Assembly: GCA_031177795.1 (NCBI GenBank)
Contig: JAPSKG010000075.1
Span: forward strand, 1-9,407
Source of the DNA: Domibacillus sp.
GTDB lineage: Bacteria > Bacillota > Bacilli > Bacillales > Domibacillaceae
DNA: 9,407 nucleotides
Direction: 5' to 3'
A model generated the notes under the pieces. It saw nothing but the letters and a program-made list of their open reading frames with translations, did no database searches and was not told the DNA's origin. Positions within the stretch are counted from its first letter, which is position 1. Each line of letters begins with the position of its first letter. This document shows, piece by piece, positions 1 through 5,782 of this stretch. A program made the translations under genes and the position numbers.

Positions 1-957
1 AGAACTGTTTTCATAAACCTCTTCCAGCCCTTCCTGTACATCCTGGTCTAATGCAGTATAAATATTATAGCCTTGAGCCAGCAAATCTTCTTGCGTTAAC
101 CCGTAACGTGTAATTGCTTCATTGATAACAGCATCTGCATAATGAGCAAATTTCCCTTTAAGCGGATCGCCGCTTGTATCCTTTAAAACAACATTAGTGC
201 TTGCTGTTTCTTCAGCTTGGGCTTTTGCTAAATACCCATACTTGACCATTTGATTTAACACAATTTCCCGCCGTTCCAGAGCATTGTCCATATGATCAAT
301 TGGATTGTAGCGGGCAGGGGCTTTTACCATTCCAGCAAGCATTGAAGATTCGGCAAGTGTTAATTCAGAAACGTCTTTCCCAAAATATTTTTTCGAAGCA
401 GTTTGCACGCCCCATGCCCCGTTCCCAAAATAACTTGTATTTAAATACATCTCTAAAATTTCATCTTTTTTGTATACATTTTCAATTTCAATCGCAAGGA
501 AAAGCTCTTCAATTTTGCGCCGGTATGTTTTTTCAGGTGAAAGCAGCGCATTTTTTGTTAATTGCTGTGTAATTGTGCTTGCTCCCTGCACACGGGCTCC
601 TGCCATTATATTTGTGAAAAGGGCGCGAAAAATTCCCTTCACATCAAATCCTCCATGTTTATAAAAACGATTGTCTTCAACAGCAATAATTGCTTCCTGT
701 AAATGGTCAGGCACTTTTTCAATCGATACACTGTCCGTACGGTTTACAGAAAGCTTGCTTGCTTTTTCCCCTTCACGGTCATAAATGATTGTTGATTGCG
801 ACAATCCTTGTTTCAGCGTTTCTACGTCTGCGGATTTCATAAAATAAAAGCCTATCCCAAGACCGACAAGGATCATGAGTGCTGTAAGTAAAATAGTGAC
901 CTGGGTTAAATGAAATCTGCGCCAAATACTTTTCATTATCCGTATTATTGCTTTCAT
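1..957 (-). CDS. Class A penicillin-binding protein, N-terminal part (glycosyltransferase 51 domain)
   Basis: Bifunctional peptidoglycan synthase acting outside the membrane. The GT51 domain polymerises lipid II into glycan strands; the transpeptidase domain expected after it lies beyond the left edge. I translated 319 codons leftward from ATG at 957 with no stop. Residues 1-19 are a basic cytoplasmic tail and about 20-40 one membrane anchor. GT51 motifs follow in order: VEDNRFYKHGG (93-103, catalytic Glu94), GASTITQQLTKN (125-136), RRKIEE (146-151) and EMYLNTSYFGNG (169-180). The region near 296-312 (GYNIYTALDQDVQ) is the usual linker into the transpeptidase. An AGAAGGGA Shine-Dalgarno ends 10 bases before ATG 957; the in-frame ATG at 936 has none. 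It resembles the PBP1a/2a group, but I cannot say which Bacillus paralogue it is (PbpF-like is possible). It is the only partial gene on this side and appears monocistronic from its own promoter. Confidence 0.93.
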   Translation of the reverse strand, partial: MKAIIRIMKSIWRRFHLTQVTILLTALMILVGLGIGFYFMKSADVETLKQGLSQSTIIYDREGEKASKLSVNRTDSVSIEKVPDHLQEAIIAVEDNRFYKHGGFDVKGIFRALFTNIMAGARVQGASTITQQLTKNALLSPEKTYRRKIEELFLAIEIENVYKKDEILEMYLNTSYFGNGAWGVQTASKKYFGKDVSELTLAESSMLAGMVKAPARYNPIDHMDNALERREIVLNQMVKYGYLAKAQAEETASTNVVLKDTSGDPLKGKFAHYADAVINEAITRYGLTQEDLLAQGYNIYTALDQDVQEGLEEVYENSS

Positions 958-1000
958 TGTACGTTGTTCCCTTCTGAAAAATGCGGTGCGGCCTTTTATC

Positions 1001-1028
1001 ATTGTAAGCACATTTTGCCAAATTGCAA
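1001..1028 (-). promoter_or_regulatory. Sigma-A-type promoter of the penicillin-binding protein gene
   Basis: On the minus strand, TTGCAA (1028-1023) and TACAAT (1006-1001) are 16 bases apart, giving a start near 994 and a leader of about 37 bases. Both boxes match the sigma-A consensus in five or four of six positions. Inferred from sequence only. Confidence 0.5.
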
Positions 1029-1094
1029 CAAAAACGATAAAAATCTGCCGTGGGCTTTTTCAGTAAAAGAAAGTATTGATAAAGCCATGAAAGT

Positions 1095-1117
1095 CCTATA
1101 CGCAACTAGTGTATAGG
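1095..1117. repeat. Inverted repeat CCTATAC-N9-GTATAGG upstream of the PBP gene
   Basis: A perfect 7-bp dyad with a 9-base centre lies between the tatA terminator and the PBP promoter. There is no T-run after either arm, so it is not an intrinsic terminator. Its place about 70 bases upstream of the PBP -35 box would suit a regulator site, but no regulator is identifiable. Confidence 0.4.
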
Positions 1118-1152
1118 GCGCTCTATGTTTTTCCTAACGACAAATTAACGTT

Positions 1153-1179
1153 AAAAAAAGCAGCGGCTTTGGCCCCTGC
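1153..1179 (-). terminator. Intrinsic terminator of tatA
   Basis: On the minus strand, directly after the tatA stop codon, an 8-bp GC-rich stem with one G-G mismatch and a CAAA loop (1179-1160) is followed by seven T (1159-1153). It separates tatA from the downstream PBP gene. Confidence 0.85.
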
Positions 1180-1362
1180 TTACTTGTTTGCATCTATTTT
1201 TCGCTTGGTTTCATCTTCATCTTCCATAACATTTTTCATGCCGCGCTTAAATTCGTGCAGCGTTTGTCCTGCTGCCCTGCCAAGCTGAGGAAGTTTTTTC
1301 GGCCCAAATAATAACAATGCTACAACTAAAATAATTGCGACTTCGCCAAATCCAAGATTCAT
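1180..1362 (-). CDS. tatA: Sec-independent translocase subunit TatA
   Basis: Small membrane protein of the twin-arginine translocation system, which exports folded proteins. TatA oligomers form the passage once substrate has docked on TatC. The 60-residue protein has the full TatA plan: a short outside N-terminus (MNLGFGEV), one transmembrane helix at about 6-19, the hinge FGPKKLPQLGRA (19-30), an amphipathic helix to about 45 and a charged tail rich in Glu, Asp and Lys. This matches the 57-70 residues usual for Gram-positive TatA. ATG 1362 has AAAGGAG nine bases upstream; a second AGGAG two bases from the start is too close to serve. No tatC lies next to it, and it has its own promoter and terminator, so it is an orphan like B. 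subtilis tatAc and its partner TatC must be encoded elsewhere. Confidence 0.95.
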   Translation of the reverse strand: MNLGFGEVAIILVVALLLFGPKKLPQLGRAAGQTLHEFKRGMKNVMEDEDETKRKIDANK

Positions 1363-1397
1363 GGCTCCTGGCTCCTTTGCTGTATATGTGCTTTTTC

Positions 1398-1426
1398 ATT
1401 ATAATCGAAAAAACATTTTTTGAAAA
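1398..1426 (-). promoter_or_regulatory. Sigma-A-type promoter of tatA
   Basis: On the minus strand, a perfect TATAAT (1403-1398) lies 17 bases after TTTTCA (1426-1421). The -35 box sits against the T-run of the symporter terminator, so the two units are packed end to end. Confidence 0.6.
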
Positions 1427-1462
1427 TAAAAAGAGAGGCGGGCTTTTTGCCCATCTCTCTTT
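1427..1462 (-). terminator. Intrinsic terminator of the glutamate symporter gene
   Basis: AGAGAG/CTCTCT outer arms (1432-1437 and 1455-1460) and GGGC/GCCC inner arms (1440-1443 and 1449-1452) enclose a five-base loop. One G-T pair and one mismatch separate the two parts. The minus strand ends in TTTTTAT. The plus strand also ends in a T-run (1460-1466), so it could act both ways, although no rightward gene ends here. Confidence 0.85.
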
Positions 1463-1471
1463 TTTTCATGT

Positions 1472-2716
1472 TTATACTTCAGCACGCTGGCGTTTAATGG
1501 CTTTGTTTTTTTCTGTTTCTGCCACGTAAACGGCGCATGCAGCATCACCGGTAATGTTAACAGCTGTTCTTGTCATATCCAGAAGGCGGTCGATCCCGAT
1601 AATCAAGCCGATTCCTTCAACCGGAAGGCCAACACTGCTAAGCACCATTGCAAGCATGATAAGTCCAACTCCCGGCACACCTGCTGTTCCGATACTTGCT
1701 AGTACAGCTGTCAGCACTACTGTTACCAGTTCACTAAATGATAAATCAATTCCATAAGCTTGAGCAATAAACATTGTTGCTACACCTTGCATAATTGCTG
1801 TGCCATCCATGTTAATTGTTGCTCCAAGCGGCTGAACAAATGAACTGATTGGTTCTGGCACTTTCAAATCTCTTTGCGCTATTTCCATTGATACTGGAAG
1901 AGTGGCATTGCTGCTAGATGTACTAAACGCTACTCCCATTGCTGGCGCGAATTTTTTAAAAAACCAGACCGGGCTTTTTTTTGCCAGAAAAGCAACTGTT
2001 CCTCCATAAGTCAGCAGTGAATGCAAAAGGAGCGCTGCTAAAACAACCAGCATATAAGATCCCATCGCAACAATAGCATCCCAGCCTTGCGTGCCGATTG
2101 CTGTTGCAATTAAAGCAAATGTACCATAAGGAGCAAATTTCATAACCAACCCAACCAGGTACATCATGATGTTATTGCCCTGCTCCACTAAGCTGAAAAT
2201 CCCTTTTGTCTTGGCACCCAGTGCTGTTAAAGCAAGCCCAACAAACACAGCAAAAACAATTAGCTGCAGCATGTTTCCAGTTGCCATCGCATTTATTGGA
2301 TTTGTCGGAATGATGTTCATCAATGTTTCACTAACGGGCGGTGCTTCTTCTGCTGTAAACTCGGCTCCCGCAGTGTCAAATTCTCCTGCAGATCCTGGCT
2401 GTATAACAGCTGCAAGTACTAAACCAATAATAATAGCGATAGAAGTTGTCGCCAGGAAATAGATAATTGTTTTTAGCCCAATCCGCCCAAGTTTTTGCGG
2501 GTCGCCCAATCCTGCTGTTCCAAGAACGATCGAAAAAAAGACGAGCGGTACAACAAGCATTTTGATCAAGCTTAAAAATATTTGACCAACCGGAACAAAC
2601 AAATACGTGTTCAATGCATTAAACATATTGGGTGCAGCCAAGTTTAAAATGAGACCGACAATTGCCCCAAGAACAAGCGCTGCAATAATTTTTGTTGTTA
2701 AATTAAGCTTTTTCAT
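1472..2716 (-). CDS. gltT: Glutamate/aspartate:cation symporter (DAACS family, GltT/GltP type)
   Basis: Secondary transporter in the cytoplasmic membrane that takes up acidic amino acids with protons or sodium. The 414 residues fit the family (GltP 414, GltT 429 in B. subtilis, from memory). Signature parts are in order: helical hairpin 1 with SSSNATLP (267-274), the NMDGTA cation motif in TM7 (302-307), hairpin 2 GTAGVPGVG (343-351), and TM8 with Asp380, Arg383, Thr384, Asn387 and Asp391. The Arg383 equivalent holds the side-chain carboxylate in the archaeal homologue GltPh, so an acidic substrate (glutamate, aspartate or a C4 dicarboxylate) is likely and a neutral one is not. ATG 2716 has AAGGGGG seven bases upstream. 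It is a single-gene unit divergent from the ArsC-like gene. Symbol gltT or gltP cannot be settled here; the cation is also unknown. Confidence 0.9.
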   Translation of the reverse strand: MKKLNLTTKIIAALVLGAIVGLILNLAAPNMFNALNTYLFVPVGQIFLSLIKMLVVPLVFFSIVLGTAGLGDPQKLGRIGLKTIIYFLATTSIAIIIGLVLAAVIQPGSAGEFDTAGAEFTAEEAPPVSETLMNIIPTNPINAMATGNMLQLIVFAVFVGLALTALGAKTKGIFSLVEQGNNIMMYLVGLVMKFAPYGTFALIATAIGTQGWDAIVAMGSYMLVVLAALLLHSLLTYGGTVAFLAKKSPVWFFKKFAPAMGVAFSTSSSNATLPVSMEIAQRDLKVPEPISSFVQPLGATINMDGTAIMQGVATMFIAQAYGIDLSFSELVTVVLTAVLASIGTAGVPGVGLIMLAMVLSSVGLPVEGIGLIIGIDRLLDMTRTAVNITGDAACAVYVAETEKNKAIKRQRAEV

Positions 2717-2738
2717 TTATTTTCCCCCTTTTCTTTCT

Positions 2739-2896
2739 AAGATGAACACACAACGTCTATCTTAATGGATTGCGTTTAAAAAAACAAAGTAATTTTTAAG
2801 TGTAAATTACCTCTTCTTTTACTAAGATAAACACAAACAAAAAAGATAAACTTGATTTTGCAAATTAAAGCGCTGTCTTTTTAAAACGTTCATCTT
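2739..2896. repeat. Four copies of AAGATRAAC around the symporter promoter
   Basis: AAGATGAAC at 2739-2747, AAGATAAAC at 2824-2832 and 2843-2851, and the reverse complement GTTCATCTT at 2888-2896. The first two sit in a longer shared word, CTAAGATRAACACA (2737-2750 and 2822-2835). The two central copies are 19 bases apart, close to two helical turns. They may be regulator half-sites; AT-richness raises the chance of coincidence. Confidence 0.45.
2759..2787 (-). promoter_or_regulatory. Possible sigma-A promoter of the symporter gene
   Basis: On the minus strand, TTGTTT (2787-2782) and TAAGAT (2764-2759) are 17 bases apart, about 43 bases before the start codon. Both boxes are weak (four of six), which would suit a promoter needing an activator. 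Low certainty. Confidence 0.35.
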
Positions 2897-2908
2897 TTAA
2901 AAAAACAG
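2873..2908. repeat. 14-bp hyphenated inverted repeat
   Basis: Left arm CTGTCTTTTTAAAA (2873-2886) and right arm TTTTAAAAAAACAG (2895-2908) are complementary at 13 of 14 positions around the 8-base centre CGTTCATC. There is no T-run after the structure, so it is not a normal terminator. It lies between the divergent promoters and includes the inverted AAGATGAAC copy. Confidence 0.55.
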
Positions 2909-2962
2909 TCTTATATTACCACTACCAAAGAATCATAACATGTTAAATTTTTCTGCTAAAAA

Positions 2963-2987
2963 GCTTAAACTTTAGGAATCGGGGTAT
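2963..2987 (+). promoter_or_regulatory. Sigma-B-type (general stress) promoter of the ArsC-like gene
   Basis: GCTTAA (2963-2968), 13 bases, then GGGTAT (2982-2987). The sigma-B consensus is GTTTAA, 12-15 bases, GGGTAT, so the match is 11 of 12 with correct spacing. The start would be near 2994, leaving a leader of about 30 bases with a good Shine-Dalgarno. Function is inferred; sigB is not in the window. Confidence 0.65.
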
Positions 2988-3024
2988 AAAGAGTATAACC
3001 ACCACATCAAAGGGGTCAGCATTT

Positions 3025-3444
3025 ATGAAAAACAAAACAATCTTATTTCTGTCACCGGTTAATCATCTCAGCATGATGGCAGAAGGATGGGCCTCACGGT
3101 TAAATGAACCCTCCTGGAACGTCATAAGTGCTGCATGCACGAATGCAGGTCACGACGATCTTCCTATTGAAGCGATGAAAGAAGTCAACATCAACATTGA
3201 AAGCAAAACACCGCATTCGCTTAAGCCGCAGCTTGTGAAAGACGCGGATATCGTTGTGGCCATCTATGATTTTCAGCGTGACAGTTTACCCGCGCTGCCT
3301 GATGGCCCAAGAAGAAAGGTTTTGCGCTGGAATATATCAAATCCCGTTTACTTTGATCAAATGCCTGAACGTTGGGCCGCTTACCAGGAAGTATGCGATG
3401 AGCTTGCAATAAAAGTACAGCAATTAAAAAAAGAACTGATATAG
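3025..3444 (+). CDS. ArsC / low-molecular-weight phosphatase fold protein lacking the catalytic residues (probable pseudoenzyme)
   Basis: The 139 residues align end to end with B. subtilis-type thioredoxin-linked arsenate reductase ArsC (also 139, from memory). Retained family features are the first strand ILFLS, N13, MAEGW (18-22), EAMKEVNINI (49-58), DADIVV (74-79) and a late Trp. The active site is gone. The P-loop CTGNSCRSQ reads SPVNHLSM and is one residue shorter, losing the nucleophile (Ser10), the second Cys and the Arg. The redox pair Cys82/Cys89 is replaced by Tyr and Leu, and the catalytic Asp of the DP motif is Asn (NP, 106-107). It therefore cannot reduce arsenate or cleave phosphotyrosine by the known mechanism. 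The frame is intact, with AAAGGGG nine bases before the ATG and its own terminator, so it looks maintained. Binding or regulation is possible; function unknown. No ars genes are near. Confidence 0.75.
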   Translation: MKNKTILFLSPVNHLSMMAEGWASRLNEPSWNVISAACTNAGHDDLPIEAMKEVNINIESKTPHSLKPQLVKDADIVVAIYDFQRDSLPALPDGPRRKVLRWNISNPVYFDQMPERWAAYQEVCDELAIKVQQLKKELI

Positions 3445-3446
3445 CC

Positions 3447-3488
3447 CCGTCTTCGCATACTAAATTAAGCCGAAGCGGTTTTTTTTTT
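3447..3488 (+). terminator. Intrinsic terminator of the ArsC-like gene
   Basis: CCG-T-CTTCG (3447-3455) pairs with CGAAGCGG (3471-3478), giving an 8-bp stem with one bulged T and a 15-base loop, followed by ten T (3479-3488). It begins three bases after the stop codon. Confidence 0.8.
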
Positions 3489-3517
3489 GAAACTATTTTT
3501 GCATTTTTTCGTACAAT
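3487..3517 (+). promoter_or_regulatory. Possible sigma-A promoter of the EcsC-like gene
   Basis: TTGAAA (3487-3492) and TACAAT (3512-3517) with a 19-base spacer, two longer than optimal. The -35 box overlaps the end of the preceding terminator's T-run. Low certainty. Confidence 0.4.
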
Positions 3518-3541
3518 CATTTAGAAAGGCAGGGATTATAA

Positions 3542-4366
3542 ATGGAAACAAAAGAAACGCTTCTGGCAGAACTGCAAAAAATCGCACAATGGGAAAACGA
3601 TCAAAAAAGCGGGGGAATATGGAGCCGGTTTGCTCGCCTTCCATTTGCTTTTTTAGATAAGCTCACACCTTCTTTTATCCAAAAACGCATTGGCTCTTTG
3701 CTTGATGAGCTTGGTTATTATATTCAAAGCGGCGGAAAATACCTGACTCAGCAAAAAAACGTTTTGAAAAAATTAGAACGGTTTGCAGAAATGCCTGTTC
3801 ATACTTTTGAAGACATAGTCCATATTCCTCTTTCTGCAATGGACAAAACAGCCCTTTCTATTCAAAAAGCGCATGCTGGAGCAGCTACTGTACAAGGAGC
3901 AGCTACTGGCATCGGCGGTGTTTTCACTTTAGCTGCTGATATTCCAGCCATTCTTGCTATTTCGTTAAAAACTCTTCAAGAAATAGCTATTTCGTACGGT
4001 TATGATCCAAATGAAAAGGAAGAACGTGTATTTATTATTAAATGCCTTCAATTTACTTCTTCTGATGTTGTTGGAAAAAAAGCTATTTTGCGTGAACTGT
4101 CTGAATATGCAAACCGTGAAAACAGCAAAGAAATGGTTTCACAGCTGCAAGGATGGCGTGAAGTAATTGTTTCTTTTCAAGAACAATATAGCTTAAAGAA
4201 AATGTTTCGTCTTGTTCCGGTTGTAGGCATTTTATTTGGAGCTCTTTCGAATCGCTCGATGATTGAAGATCTTTCAGATGCCGGAATCATGCTTTACCGA
4301 AAAAGACGTATTTTAAATCGCTTGGCTGAAGAAAATAAAAAAGCCGAATCGCCAGACCTTATCTAG
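3542..4366 (+). CDS. EcsC family protein
   Basis: The 274-residue protein resembles the EcsC family, named after the third gene of the ecsABC transporter operon; the biochemical role of the family is unknown. The core is a Gly/Ala-rich stretch followed by hydrophobic helix at about 113-142 (AATVQGAATGIGG, then LAADIPAILAISL), then Tyr-Gly-Tyr-Asp (152-155). A second hydrophobic part, VPVVGILFGALSN (225-237), is typical of the family C-terminus. Both hydrophobic parts are weakly polar, so peripheral or transient membrane contact is more likely than true membrane spanning. ATG 3542 has AGGG seven bases upstream. It stands alone, with no ABC transporter genes beside it, so it is a paralogue and not the ecs operon gene. 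The stop codon lies within the terminator hairpin. Confident of the family, not of any function. Confidence 0.8.
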   Translation: METKETLLAELQKIAQWENDQKSGGIWSRFARLPFAFLDKLTPSFIQKRIGSLLDELGYYIQSGGKYLTQQKNVLKKLERFAEMPVHTFEDIVHIPLSAMDKTALSIQKAHAGAATVQGAATGIGGVFTLAADIPAILAISLKTLQEIAISYGYDPNEKEERVFIIKCLQFTSSDVVGKKAILRELSEYANRENSKEMVSQLQGWREVIVSFQEQYSLKKMFRLVPVVGILFGALSNRSMIEDLSDAGIMLYRKRRILNRLAEENKKAESPDLI

Positions 4367-4386
4367 GTCTGCGATTCGGCTTTTTT
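4337..4386. terminator. Bidirectional terminator shared by the EcsC-like gene and spoVR
   Basis: GCCGAATCGC (4343-4352), a bulged C, then AGACC (4354-4358) pair perfectly with GGTCT (4366-4370) and GCGATTCGGC (4371-4380) around a 7-base loop. Six A precede it and six T follow, so it terminates both strands. The EcsC-like stop codon TAG (4364-4366) is inside loop and stem. Confidence 0.95.
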
Positions 4387-5698
4387 ATTCAGCGAACATT
4401 TTTCCATACTTTCTTTTCATACCATCAGCATTGTAAGTAAACGTCGTGATTCTACCGTCTACAACCGTTTCTATGTGAACAGGTTTTCCCCAAAGGGTAT
4501 ATAAATGAGGAATCGTTTGTTCCAAATAACTAATATCAAGCTCTGTTCCTTCATACGAATGGACGATCTTTAAATCTTCTTTCCCGTCTGCTACATACAA
4601 GTAAGGAAAGCCTCCATTCACTTTTGAAGAAACAAGCTGGTCACGTACCTTTTCCCATTCTTTTTCTGTAATGGTCCAATGAGCACCTTTTTTCTCAAAT
4701 AAATACAAGTCTTCTTGTTCCACAAATTCTTTTGTTATATAGTTTCGCAAAAAAGAAATATCAGATTCCATTGCACGGACATCAAACAGCTTGTCTCGGC
4801 TTCCGTACTGCTTTTCAATGTATTCATATAGTTTCAAGCCGAGGTAGTATGGATTTATTCCCATTTTAGAGGGCTGGACTACATCTGCATTTAACCGCGC
4901 ATACTCAATTGCTTCAGATTCTGTTAAACTTAGTTTTCTCATAATGCGCATGTGCCAATAAGAAGCCCAGCCTTCATTCATAATTTTCGTTTCAATCTGC
5001 GGCCAAAAATAAAGCATTTCCTGCCTGATAATCATGACTATTTCCCGCTGCCAGTCTGTTAGCACAGGGCTATTTTTTGCAATAAAAGCCAGCAAATCTT
5101 TTTCATGCTTTGTTTCTTCTGATGGCTCATCATCCGCCTTTTTTTCCCATAAGTCATCATATAAACTTTTTTTATGGGACCGGGTTTCCGTACGAAATCC
5201 GCCAATGCCAGCGTGCGGATCAATGTGCTCTTCAATGGACAGTACCGAATCTAAAAAGCCTTCTACCGCTTCGATTCCATGTTCGTCCGTTAACTCCTGA
5301 ATTCGTGCTGCGGCTGACTCCATCGCTTTTTCCATTTCCCTGTTTGTTTTTTTAAAGTGCTCATTATTTTTAAAAAAGTCAGCGTGCGCCAAAACATGGG
5401 CTACAATTAATTTATTTTGAACAAGCGAATTTGTGTTTAATAAAAAAGCCTGGCAAGGATCTGTGTTAATAACAAGTTCGTATATTTTGCTGAGCCCCAT
5501 TTCATAGTGAAGCTTCATCTTATAAAACCGTTTTCCAAAACGCCAGTGGGAAAAGCGGGAAGGCATTCCGTATGCGCCGAACGTATAAATGATATCAGCC
5601 GGGCAAATTTCGTAACGCATCGAATAAAAATCAAGGCCAAAACCAGCGGCAATGTCTGTTATTTCATCAATTGCATATTGAAGACTTTCGTATTTCAT
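4385..5698 (-). CDS. spoVR: SpoVR family protein (spore cortex formation)
   Basis: SpoVR is needed for normal spore cortex formation in B. subtilis, where it is made in the mother cell; its biochemical activity is not established. The 437 residues are a little shorter than the B. subtilis protein (468, from memory), with all blocks present. Visible family features are the N-terminal block with YTFGAYGMPSRFSHWRFGK (38-56), IVAHVLAHADFFKNN (98-112), ETKIMNEGWASYWH (236-249), NPYYLGLKLYEYIE (282-295) and the C-terminal domain from about 340 with LVSSKVNGG. The several conserved His and Glu (HVLAH, NEGWASYWH) could hold a metal, but that is inference. ATG 5698 has AGGGGGG six bases upstream. Its presence marks the genome as that of a likely spore former, although the family also occurs in non-sporulating bacteria. 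It is separated from upstream pgcA by a terminator. Confidence 0.93.
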   Translation of the reverse strand: MKYESLQYAIDEITDIAAGFGLDFYSMRYEICPADIIYTFGAYGMPSRFSHWRFGKRFYKMKLHYEMGLSKIYELVINTDPCQAFLLNTNSLVQNKLIVAHVLAHADFFKNNEHFKKTNREMEKAMESAAARIQELTDEHGIEAVEGFLDSVLSIEEHIDPHAGIGGFRTETRSHKKSLYDDLWEKKADDEPSEETKHEKDLLAFIAKNSPVLTDWQREIVMIIRQEMLYFWPQIETKIMNEGWASYWHMRIMRKLSLTESEAIEYARLNADVVQPSKMGINPYYLGLKLYEYIEKQYGSRDKLFDVRAMESDISFLRNYITKEFVEQEDLYLFEKKGAHWTITEKEWEKVRDQLVSSKVNGGFPYLYVADGKEDLKIVHSYEGTELDISYLEQTIPHLYTLWGKPVHIETVVDGRITTFTYNADGMKRKYGKMFAE

Positions 5699-5715
5699 CC
5701 GAATCCCCCCTGCCT

Positions 5716-5744
5716 TAGTTTATGCAAGGGAACAATAAACATGA
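5716..5744 (-). promoter_or_regulatory. Possible mother-cell (sigma-E/sigma-K type) promoter of spoVR
   Basis: On the minus strand, CATAAACTA (5724-5716) resembles the -10 elements of sigma-E (CATACAAT) and sigma-K (CATANNNTA). TCATGTTT lies 12 bases upstream (5744-5737) and resembles the sigma-E -35. The start would fall near 5709, leaving only about 11 bases of leader with the Shine-Dalgarno at its very start, which is a weakness. No good sigma-A pair competes. Confidence 0.35.
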
Positions 5745-5775
5745 AAAAAGAGAGACAGAAATGAACCTGCCTCTC
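5744..5775 (-). terminator. Intrinsic terminator of pgcA
   Basis: On the minus strand, GAGAGGCAG (5775-5767) pairs with CTGTCTCTC (5758-5750), nine pairs with one G-T, around an 8-base loop and followed by six T (5749-5744). It separates pgcA from spoVR. Confidence 0.88.
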
Positions 5776-5782
5776 TCGCTTT

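Larger units (their letters stand above)
2717..3024. other. 308-bp divergent intergenic region, symporter / ArsC-like gene
   Basis: AT-rich non-coding stretch holding two outward promoters, four copies of AAGATRAAC and a 36-bp hyphenated dyad, listed separately. I see no credible small ORF with a Shine-Dalgarno, no T-box and no riboswitch core that I recognise. Confidence 0.7.

Noticed and set aside
779..1105. 108-codon minus frame and 68-codon plus frame around the PBP start
   Set aside because: Both overlap the PBP coding region or its promoter in other frames and lack ribosome sites.
1040..1117. Sigma-G-type promoter for the PBP gene (CGTATA with AATACTT)
   Set aside because: The spacer is 19 bases, one or two too long, and both boxes are partial; the sigma-A pair closer to the gene is better.
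2873..2908. The 14-bp dyad as a rho-independent terminator
   Set aside because: Stem is almost all A-T, no T-run follows, and no gene ends there.
3025..3444. Arsenate resistance gene arsC
   Set aside because: Fold matches, but all catalytic Cys, the P-loop Arg and the Asp are absent, and no arsB, arsR or acr3 gene is near.
3221..3520. 99-codon open frame on the minus strand opposite the ArsC-like gene
   Set aside because: Shadow frame that includes the terminator region and shows no family features.
4385..5698. SpoVR truncation
   Set aside because: It is about 30 residues shorter than B. subtilis SpoVR, but N- and C-terminal blocks are intact, so this is ordinary length variation.
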